Part shown: piece by piece, positions 36,666 through 43,693 of the stretch
Layout of the letters: each line of letters begins with the position of its first letter
How positions within the stretch are numbered: the stretch's first letter is position 1
Origin: DATMNR01 sp963702765
GTDB lineage: Bacteria; Chloroflexota; Ktedonobacteria; Ktedonobacterales; Ktedonobacteraceae
Assembly (NCBI GenBank): GCA_963702765.1
Contig: CAVPEB010000060.1
Span: 7,389 to 71,388 of the forward strand
Reading direction: 5' to 3'
DNA: 64,000 bases
Notes under the pieces: model-generated
What the model saw: the letters and a program-made list of their open reading frames with translations, nothing else
Told to the model about the DNA's origin: nothing
The model's database searches: none
Translations under genes and position numbers: made by a program

Positions 36666-39600
36666 ATTACTGTCCTTGTTAACACTTGATTCTCGCACCT
36701 CTTAATATCATATGTGGTAAAGTAAAGTGAACATATTCATCTGATTTTAATCTGGGAGGAGTTTAGTTTGTCTGTGTATAGTAATTTAGCTCGCGTTCTC
36801 TGGAAACCGCTGAGCCTGCTTATTTTCTGCACAGGCTTCTTTCTGGCATATCTCTTGCTCAGACCCACTCCACCTGACATATTTACCCTTGGAGATAATC
36901 TCCTACAGATAGCTATAGAAATGGTTGGGCTGCTGCTCGCCTTACCTATTCTACTTCCAAAAAGTATTCGAAAACAGGCAAGAGGACGCCTTTCCCAACG
37001 TTGGCTAAAGTGGTGGATGCCAACAGGCTCTGTTGTCCCTCTCTTACTCGCCTGTTCAATCCTGAGCTACATTATCGGGCAGACTATCTGGACATTGAAT
37101 GAGAATGTACTCCATATGGCTGTGCTCTTTCCCAGTTGGGCCGATGTTGGCTACCTCGCCGCCTATCCTTTAGCGCTCCTAGCCATCCTATTTTTGCCAG
37201 GCCAGAGGCGATCTCCCACCAACCGTCCTCGCATTATCTTCGATGCTGTGATCGCCATGATCGGTGTTGTGACATTCAGCTGGTACTTTGTTCTAGGCCC
37301 AACTATCATGCATGTAGAAGGCAGCATGTTGGGACGACTGGTCGGTGCCATCTATCCACTATGCACTCTAGTCCTTATTTTCTGCCTGATCTTACTTACG
37401 GTACGCAACAATCAACGCACAATGCGCTCTGTCACTACCCTGCTGTTTATAGCTTTTGTGGTGCTTACCTTTACCAACACGATCTATAACTTTCAACAAC
37501 TCCACAATGACTATCTGACAGGAGGCTTGTTGGATATTGGCTGGCCCCTTGGATTCTTACTCCTGGGATTGGCCGCACGAGGAATGTACCTGCTACAGCA
37601 ATCACAAGCCACTGAGCAGATAACGGACAGCAAACAAACGTCCAAGCAAAACACATCATGGCAAATCCTGATCCCATATGCATGGGTACCAACTCTGGCT
37701 ATCTTATTAATCTTTATATGGCGACGTGAAGATCAATCCAACCTGGTGATAGGGGTGGTAGCAGGGACAATAATACTGCTGAGTCTGGTACTGGCACGAC
37801 AAGTAGTGGCAGTGCGCGAACTCCATGCCCTATACGTTAACAATGATGCCCTAGCAACAGCTAATAAGCAATTGGAGATCCAGGCCACGCACGACGCACT
37901 GACTGGTCTCCCGAACCGCTCGTTCTTGCAAAAGCGACTTGAGCAGGAAGCACAAAACGCACACGAAAACAATATTCCCGCAGCATTATTACTGTTGGAC
38001 CTCGATCGGTTCAAAGAGGTGAATGATACGCTCGGCCATATTGTTGGCGACATGCTTTTACAAAAAATTGGCCAACGCCTGCAGAGTTACTTGCACTCGA
38101 ACGACCTCATTGCTCGCCTGGGAGGAGATGAGTTTGCCATCGTGCTTCCCGAGACAGATGCCGATGGAGCGGTACGCGCGGCACGCACCTTAATTGGCGC
38201 CCTCGATATGCCCATTTTAGTTGACGGTCATGCTTTCTCCATCGGTGGAAGCATTGGTATCGCGCTTACCCCGGAACAAGGCTTCGACATCACAACCTTG
38301 CTCCGATGCGCCGATGTAGCCATGTATGTGGCCAAGCGCAGCCAGAGTGGGCATGCTGAATACTCTCCTAACATTGATCAACATAGTCCCTATAAGCTTG
38401 CTCTGATGAGTGAGTTGCGCCAGGCGATTGCAGATAACAGACTGTTGGTACATTACCAACCCAAAGTCTCGTTCACTCTTGGTAGAATAGTAGGCGTGGA
38501 GGCATTAGTGCGTTGGCCCCATCCTGTTTATGGACTTATCCCACCTGAAGATTTTATTCCGATGGCCGAGCGCACAGGGCTGATTGGTCCTTTAACCCGT
38601 TGGGTGCTTGACCGCACAGTTTGTCAATGCCGGGACTGGGAGCAGGATGGGCTTCACATAAACGTAGCAGTGAATCTCTCTACTCACACCCTGTACGATC
38701 CAAAACTATTATCCATAGTGACGAACCTGCTCCACCTATACGAGGTCGCCCCGAGCAAATTAACACTCGAGATCACAGAGAGCATGCTCATGGAGGAACC
38801 AGAACGGGCGCAAGTCGTATTGGCTGAGCTACGCTCGCTTGGAGTGGCTGTTGCTATTGACGACTTTGGAACCGGATACTCATCATTAGCCTACCTCAAG
38901 CGACTTCGCATTGATGAAGTGAAGATTGACAAGGCCTTTGTGCGTGGGTTGGGTATCGATGCAGACCCTGCAGATGCGGCCATTGTGCAGGCTGTTGTGG
39001 CAATGGCGCGTCCATTGCAATGTGAGGTGGTAGCCGAAGGTGTAGAAAGTGAAGAAGCATGGTCCTTCTTGAAAGAGCTGGGTTGTGATCTGGCACAGGG
39101 TTACTATTGTTCACGCCCACTACCTGCGGCGGAGCTAGAACAATGGGCAAGGACAACCCGTTGGGGTCAGAGCGACAATGATGAACTAACCACCCCGGTA
39201 TCCGAGGCACTGGCTTAGAAGTGAGCAGGTAGGAGCACTTTGCATGGAGCAAATTGACGAGCAACATCCACATAAAGGAGATTGGCTGCGCGAGATCGTT
39301 TTTGGGCTAAACGACGGCCTGGTTACTACCCTCGTTTTTATTATGGCGGTGAGCGAAATTGCGCCAGGACGGTTACTACTGGTTGTGCTTGGTGAGGTGC
39401 TGGCTGGAGGAATTTCTATGGCGCTGGGAGGATTCCTCGCTGCTCGGACCACGAAGCAAATCCTCGATCAACGCATCGCTACGGAACGATTTGAGATTGA
39501 GCATGAGCCAGAGGAGGAACGAGCCGAGTTGAGCGCTATTTACCGCAACAAAGGCTTCAGCGGCCCATTGCTCCATCATGTCGTAGATCACTTGACCGCC

Positions 39601-39922
39601 AATGAGGAACGTTGGCATCGCGCTATGATACATGACGAGTTAGGTGTGGTAGAAGATACACACATTAATCCGTGGTTAGAAGGATCGCGGGTTGGGCTTT
39701 CCTTTGTGATTGGTGGACTTATCCCGGCAATACCGGTGATTTTCTCCTTGCCACATGTCCAGTGGTGGGCTTATGCTCTGACAGCCTTAACTGCTCTCGC
39801 GCTCGGTGCGATCAAGTCCCGCTATACTCCTCAAAGCGCCTTGCGCGCTGGCCTCGAATTTCTCGCGATTGTCACTGTCGGCACTCTGGCCGGTGTAGGA
39901 GTCGGCCTGCTCTTACATGGAG
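36602..39922. repeat. tandem duplication copy B (about 3.3 kb)
   Basis: Second copy of the GGDEF-EAL plus VIT1/CCC1 unit, joined directly to copy A with no spacer. Both genes are intact here. Confidence 0.9.
36768..39218 (+). CDS. membrane-bound GGDEF-EAL protein (c-di-GMP turnover), copy B
   Basis: 816 residues. About nine hydrophobic helices in the first 340 residues carry PSWADVGYLAAYP, TFSWYFVLGPTI and DIGWPLGFLLLGLAA, related to the input module of the histidine kinase at 29906. The cyclase domain has an intact GGDEF near 450. The phosphodiesterase domain has EALVRW near 577, NLSTHTL, EITES, DDFGTGYSSL, KIDKAF and AEGVE, all intact, so both activities are possible. TTG start at 36768 with GGGAGGA 7 bases upstream. 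It precedes the metal transporter by 25 bases. Confidence 0.9.
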   Translation: MSVYSNLARVLWKPLSLLIFCTGFFLAYLLLRPTPPDIFTLGDNLLQIAIEMVGLLLALPILLPKSIRKQARGRLSQRWLKWWMPTGSVVPLLLACSILSYIIGQTIWTLNENVLHMAVLFPSWADVGYLAAYPLALLAILFLPGQRRSPTNRPRIIFDAVIAMIGVVTFSWYFVLGPTIMHVEGSMLGRLVGAIYPLCTLVLIFCLILLTVRNNQRTMRSVTTLLFIAFVVLTFTNTIYNFQQLHNDYLTGGLLDIGWPLGFLLLGLAARGMYLLQQSQATEQITDSKQTSKQNTSWQILIPYAWVPTLAILLIFIWRREDQSNLVIGVVAGTIILLSLVLARQVVAVRELHALYVNNDALATANKQLEIQATHDALTGLPNRSFLQKRLEQEAQNAHENNIPAALLLLDLDRFKEVNDTLGHIVGDMLLQKIGQRLQSYLHSNDLIARLGGDEFAIVLPETDADGAVRAARTLIGALDMPILVDGHAFSIGGSIGIALTPEQGFDITTLLRCADVAMYVAKRSQSGHAEYSPNIDQHSPYKLALMSELRQAIADNRLLVHYQPKVSFTLGRIVGVEALVRWPHPVYGLIPPEDFIPMAERTGLIGPLTRWVLDRTVCQCRDWEQDGLHINVAVNLSTHTLYDPKLLSIVTNLLHLYEVAPSKLTLEITESMLMEEPERAQVVLAELRSLGVAVAIDDFGTGYSSLAYLKRLRIDEVKIDKAFVRGLGIDADPADAAIVQAVVAMARPLQCEVVAEGVESEEAWSFLKELGCDLAQGYYCSRPLPAAELEQWARTTRWGQSDNDELTTPVSEALA

Positions 39923-39927
39923 GGTGA
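39244..39927 (+). CDS. VIT1/CCC1-family iron/manganese transporter, copy B
   Basis: 227-residue membrane protein of the vacuolar iron transporter family; such proteins move Fe2+ or Mn2+ out of the cytoplasm in exchange for protons. About five helices: DGLVTTLVFIMAVSEIAP is helix 1, the GEVLAGGISMALGGFLA stretch helix 2, then an acidic and basic cytoplasmic region (about 65-140) rich in Glu and His that would bind metal, and three C-terminal helices. It follows the GGDEF-EAL gene by 25 bases in both copies, so the two are probably one transcript. Confidence 0.87.
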   Translation: MEQIDEQHPHKGDWLREIVFGLNDGLVTTLVFIMAVSEIAPGRLLLVVLGEVLAGGISMALGGFLAARTTKQILDQRIATERFEIEHEPEEERAELSAIYRNKGFSGPLLHHVVDHLTANEERWHRAMIHDELGVVEDTHINPWLEGSRVGLSFVIGGLIPAIPVIFSLPHVQWWAYALTALTALALGAIKSRYTPQSALRAGLEFLAIVTVGTLAGVGVGLLLHGG

Positions 39928-39937
39928 GCCCCTGATT

Positions 39938-40014
39938 GTCATCCTGAGCCGCAGCGAAGGATCTCGTTGCCCAGTGCGTGAGATTTTTGATGCCACTGCA
40001 GCGCAGTATGACGA
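39938..40014. repeat. dispersed palindromic repeat
   Basis: Starts TGTCATCCTGAGC and ends GCGCAGTATGACGA, imperfect terminal inverted repeats around a GAAGGATCTC core, a form seen as intergenic repeats in many bacteria. It lies between two converging genes. Confidence 0.5.
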
Positions 40015-40025
40015 AGGCATGGCTT

Positions 40026-40048
40026 TCACCGAAAAGGTTTTTTGGTGA
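40026..40048. terminator. probable bidirectional terminator
   Basis: TCACC-G-AAAA...TTTT..GGTGA hairpin with internal A and T runs, between the converging transporter and membrane protein genes. Confidence 0.4.
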
Positions 40049-40086
40049 TGGACCAGCCTGGGCCTGTTGGGCCAGCAAAATATCTA

Positions 40087-41475
40087 TCACTTTTCATCTC
40101 TTGCTTCAATCTCTGAAGAAGCAGAAGGAGTAACACTCCATGAATTCTGTTGTTGTGCTGGGGGTCGCAACCACAATGAGACAGATGCAGGCTGCATTGT
40201 CTCCTGGACGACTTTCACAAGATGTTCACTTAAGGTTGCCAGATCTACTTCATTGCGCAAAGTAGCGCTGAAAGCCTCCAATGTGCGAACTGAGTCGTAT
40301 TTGCGACGATAGAAGCGCCGATCAATGACGTGCTGAATACGATTGCGTAATGGCTGGAATAGAGCTGCAATCACTAATGTAGAGGCAACAATAACAACAC
40401 CATTCGTCTGCCTGATAAACTCGCCAAAGAGAGATTGGAAACCGATTACAAGACCTGCATAGATAATCCCTAACAAGATAGTCAAGGAGCCATACACCAG
40501 CGCGCGATTGACCAGTACGTCGATGTCCCACAGGCGATAGCGCAAGATGGCAAAACCGAGGGAGAGTGGAAAAATGAGTAGCAAGAGGTCGAAGAGCAAT
40601 TGGATCAGAGATATGAGCAGTGAACTTTTCGGGAAGATCTGAATTAGCAAGCTATATTCAATGGTTAGCGAAATCGCTAAAGGCCCAAAGGCGATAGCGA
40701 AACCAGCGATGACCCACTTGGTCTGCTGACGCTGGATAGGTGTTGACACCCGTCGATAGCGATAGATCTGCAAGACGATCAGACAGAGAATTATACCAGG
40801 GAGTGGGAAGAAGAAGAGCAAGGAGTTGACGAGTGGTGAATCGGGGAAGAAGAGTGAGATTATCCAATAGACAATCCACACTACCATGAGCAAGCTCGCC
40901 CAACGGGGAACAAAGTGTCCACTTGGAAATACGAAGAAGAAGAGGCCAAGGCCGAGATTGCCGAGCAGTTCGACAATCTCTACAGGCAACGTCCACGCGG
41001 CGGGCAAGGTTCCCACAATTTGCGCACTAAAGGCAAAAGGAAACAGCACGAGGGAAATGGAAGCCAGTAACGCCATGCGATCATCGGATTTGCGCAGGAA
41101 GAGCACAATGCCAACGAGGACATAGACCAGCAAAATAATGATGGGCACGCTCATGTTTAACCAGGCGTAGAAGTCGAGAGAGAGACCGAGCCGCTTGAGT
41201 GCGTGTATATCGTCCGAAGTGAGCTGTGGGGCTGCAATCGAAGACGCAACAGGAATGTGCAAGTAAGCAAAGTACGAGGGGAGGCTGGCGATAAACAAGC
41301 CAACGGCAAGGAGGCTTATCGCCACCCATGCGATTCTGGCGAGCACCAACCACACTCCTTGTAGATGTATCCCTACCTCTTGGCGCGCGCCTGGGTGTTC
41401 GACGGTGCTTGTTGTGCTCTGTCGCAAATTTATAACTGCTCCTGATCGCTGACTCGAAAAGAACTGTTTTTGCAT
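40087..41475 (-). CDS. multi-helix membrane sensor-like protein without output domain
   Basis: 462 residues with about ten hydrophobic helices (roughly 45-370), then a soluble tail: DRRFYRRKYDSVRTLEAF, ...LATLSEHLVKVVQETMQP and SVSLWLRPP. This membrane-plus-tail layout is typical of the front half of large sensor kinases and cyclases, where a GAF and kinase would follow, but the chain stops after the tail. No catalytic motif is present. It may be a stand-alone sensor or a truncated kinase. Function unknown. Confidence 0.7.
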   Translation of the reverse strand: MQKQFFSSQRSGAVINLRQSTTSTVEHPGARQEVGIHLQGVWLVLARIAWVAISLLAVGLFIASLPSYFAYLHIPVASSIAAPQLTSDDIHALKRLGLSLDFYAWLNMSVPIIILLVYVLVGIVLFLRKSDDRMALLASISLVLFPFAFSAQIVGTLPAAWTLPVEIVELLGNLGLGLFFFVFPSGHFVPRWASLLMVVWIVYWIISLFFPDSPLVNSLLFFFPLPGIILCLIVLQIYRYRRVSTPIQRQQTKWVIAGFAIAFGPLAISLTIEYSLLIQIFPKSSLLISLIQLLFDLLLLIFPLSLGFAILRYRLWDIDVLVNRALVYGSLTILLGIIYAGLVIGFQSLFGEFIRQTNGVVIVASTLVIAALFQPLRNRIQHVIDRRFYRRKYDSVRTLEAFSATLRNEVDLATLSEHLVKVVQETMQPASVSLWLRPPAQQQNSWSVTPSASSEIEARDEK

Positions 41476-41861
41476 GCAGGCTCTTCTTTCCTTTCTGACA
41501 TATTACCATAAGATCGTCTCATAAGCGTTACAGAAAGCGTTACGAATGACTGCTCTATCCGTATCGGCAGCTTTTTCCTTTACAGGTGCGTCAAGGAGAA
41601 TTTTCTTTTCACAATCAGGCCTACTCTGTCCGCATTTGAAAGTATACTTGTTGTATTGATAGGCGGGAACAATGATCGTTTTTACCAAACTACGCGGGAT
41701 ATTGCGTAGGGCCACGGAAGGCCGATAAATCGGCGGTGTGCACGATACATCGGCACCTACGGGTGTCTGGATTATTTCGCTCCCCCGCATAATTGTGCCT
41801 TTACATTTTACCTGGAAAAGGAAGTTTTCAAGCAGAGAAATTGATTTAAAGGAGGAAGCGT
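41476..41861. other. intergenic region with palindromic repeat
   Basis: Around 41719-41760 lie two adjoining palindromes: GCCGATAAATCGGC (perfect arms) and an imperfect one around GTGCACGATACATCGGCAC. A 95-codon open frame on the minus strand crosses them but looks accidental. AAAGGAGG before 41862 belongs to the next gene. Confidence 0.5.
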
Positions 41862-42167
41862 ATGAAAAACACCTTCGTGATCATTTGGGCTCACGGCGCA
41901 GCCTGGGCAGAGGGTAAGACAGTACGCGAACAAGCATATTGGGATGAACATGCTGAATTTATGGACCGACTCTTTGAAAATGGTACAGTGATTATGGGTG
42001 GTCCTTTTAGCGATGGAACAGGGTCACTTGTGATTGTTGAAGCGGAGGAGATCAATGAGGTCTCAACCCTGTTTGCCAACGACCCATTTGTTGTGCACCA
42101 GATATTTATACTCCGAGATCTCAAGCAGTGGCAACTTTTTTTGGATGCTCGTCAAAAAGTGAGCTAA
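41862..42167 (+). CDS. YciI-like protein
   Basis: 101-residue small cytoplasmic protein of the YciI/DGPF fold (ferredoxin-like dimer). The family segment is EHAEFMDRLFENGTVIMGGPFSDG, with the His and Asp usually thought to form the active site, followed by GSLVIVEAEEINEVSTLFANDPFV. Some relatives are hydrolases or dehalogenases, but most are uncharacterised. AAAGGAGG lies 6 bases before the ATG. Stands alone. Confidence 0.85.
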   Translation: MKNTFVIIWAHGAAWAEGKTVREQAYWDEHAEFMDRLFENGTVIMGGPFSDGTGSLVIVEAEEINEVSTLFANDPFVVHQIFILRDLKQWQLFLDARQKVS

Positions 42168-42399
42168 AGAGGAAGTTGTTAGGTAGCAGGTGGAGTATGT
42201 GCCTGCTGGCGAGTTAACTGTAATGCACGAGAGTATTCTGCACGGCTCATTACGGATTGAGTAGATTGCTGTTTGACAGTTAAAAACATAGCTACCTATT
42301 TGCAGTCAGATACGTATAGTGTATGGGGCACTTTTTGACGGGTGAAGTAAGACAGGCTTTGGAAGATAAACATACTATGGGCAGAAAGGAAGTAGTGAT
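42168..42399. other. intergenic region
   Basis: About 230 bases with no gene or strong structure seen apart from the ribosome site AAAGGAAG in front of 42400. Confidence 0.4.
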
Positions 42400-42861
42400 A
42401 TGGAAGCCCTTTTCTATCAGACACAAGACCTCGATCTTCAGGCAATTGCACAGGCTCTGGTGCTTGAGTACCAGGCAAAAGGATTTGAAGCACAACAATT
42501 TGGAGATGTAAACAACGTCACCGTTCAATTAAGGCATGAAAGCACCTTGAGGACAATTACCGGCTTTAATAAGGCTCTTGCGGTCTCAATGCAACGTGTT
42601 CAGAACGGTACATTTGTAAGAGTGGGAGCGCAGGACTGGGTAGATCAGATCGCCGTTGGAGCAGTCGGTCTGGTAATCCATCCTCTCCTTATCACAGCCG
42701 CAATTGGAGCGCTCACGCAATATAACGCCTTGCACGATGTACTTAGATCGATTGACTATCAAGTCCACAGGCAGCAGCCACAAGTTCAGGTGAGCATGCC
42801 TCCTAGCAATGTATGGATGCCTCCCACTTATCCTGGGACGCCGCCTACAAATCCGCAGTGA
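42400..42861 (+). CDS. hypothetical protein with proline-rich tail
   Basis: 153 residues, family not recognised. The first 65 residues look like a small alpha/beta domain (ALFYQTQDLDLQAIAQALVLEY, EAQQFGD), then a glycine and alanine-rich hydrophobic stretch (about 88-110, DQIAVGAVGLVIHPLLITAAIGAL) that could be a membrane helix, and a Pro/Gln-rich tail. AAAGGAAG upstream of the ATG supports it. A hairpin terminator follows. Confidence 0.65.
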   Translation: MEALFYQTQDLDLQAIAQALVLEYQAKGFEAQQFGDVNNVTVQLRHESTLRTITGFNKALAVSMQRVQNGTFVRVGAQDWVDQIAVGAVGLVIHPLLITAAIGALTQYNALHDVLRSIDYQVHRQQPQVQVSMPPSNVWMPPTYPGTPPTNPQ

Positions 42862-42912
42862 GGAGATTGACGACCTACCTCTAGCAAGAAGTTGATTCTA
42901 TCACTTCAGCCA

Positions 42913-42949
42913 AAGCGAAAGGCCCTTTGAATATCAGAGCCTTTCGCTT
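42913..42949. terminator. strong hairpin after the hypothetical gene
   Basis: AAGCGAAAGGC pairs with GCCTTTCGCTT, an 11-base perfect stem with a 15-base loop, between converging genes. The T run after it is poor, so it may act with Rho or mainly protect the 3' end. Confidence 0.55.
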
Positions 42950-43011
42950 GTAGATGTAAGGAGTCGTGCTTGCTAGTATTTTCTCAAAAACTAAGCAGAC
43001 CAACTCTCAAC

Positions 43012-43386
43012 TTATGGATGTGGACTATTCCCACCCTCCTTCTTTACAGTATTCATGCCAATAAAAGTTGAAGCGATGCAGAGGATGGCAAAACTTGCGG
43101 CGATGAAGCCAATCCAGCCTCCTGTGCCTCCGACCCAAACCAGGCATAGAACTGCAAAGGCGAATAGCGCTACCATCGACAATACGAATACAATTACGAA
43201 TTGATAGAACATATTCATGCTTCCGCGTTGTGGTGGATAGACTTTCCCTTCAGGTTCCTCTCTCAGCATTTGTTCGTAAGGCGTCACATCGTGTTGAGGA
43301 GCATATTCCTGTACTCCTTCATATCCGCCATACATCGAACCTGTTTGCTCGTGTGTTGATTCATTCATTTCTCTTTGTGGTATCAT
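43012..43386 (-). CDS. small membrane protein, unknown function
   Basis: 124 residues: a polar, Tyr/Glu/Gln-rich N-terminal half (MIPQREMNESTHEQ..., YEQMLREEPEGKVYPPQRG) and two membrane helices (about 66-88 and 92-115). The ATG at 43386 has GAGGAGG 5 bases upstream, better than an in-frame start at 43464. In style it resembles the protein at 48528-48833 with the order reversed. Function unknown. Confidence 0.65.
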   Translation of the reverse strand: MIPQREMNESTHEQTGSMYGGYEGVQEYAPQHDVTPYEQMLREEPEGKVYPPQRGSMNMFYQFVIVFVLSMVALFAFAVLCLVWVGGTGGWIGFIAASFAILCIASTFIGMNTVKKEGGNSPHP

Positions 43387-43693
43387 GGCGTCCTCCTCTC
43401 TCGAGTTGATTAGTTTATTCGGTAAATACCTCTTCCCATAGAAGGAATACCATAGCAGCATCACGGATGTATCACCCCGGCAGGGATTTAGCTCACAGTG
43501 CCGTCACACCTGGAAATATAGGGATTTTGGGGTTGGGAGTAGTATGATGATTCCTGATGGTGGGAGCAATCTCAGATATACTCTTTCCGCATCTTCGCAG
43601 CTTCCACCTGCTTTTCTGCAGCAGAGACTAAGCGTTTGCCGTCAGTCTTCGTCAGTTCATCGGTCAGTTTGCCCCCATGACCTACCGTTCTTT
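43387..43693. other. intergenic region with coding-like remnant
   Basis: On the minus strand, after the stop of the phosphotransferase gene, one frame reads GGKLTDELTKTDGKR...EAAKMRKEYI then stops near 43574. It has no start and could be the tail of a lost gene or chance. No other feature seen. Confidence 0.25.

Noticed and set aside
41503..41790. 95-codon minus-strand frame
   Set aside because: Runs through the palindromic repeat at 41719-41760, lacks a ribosome site and has no conserved pattern.
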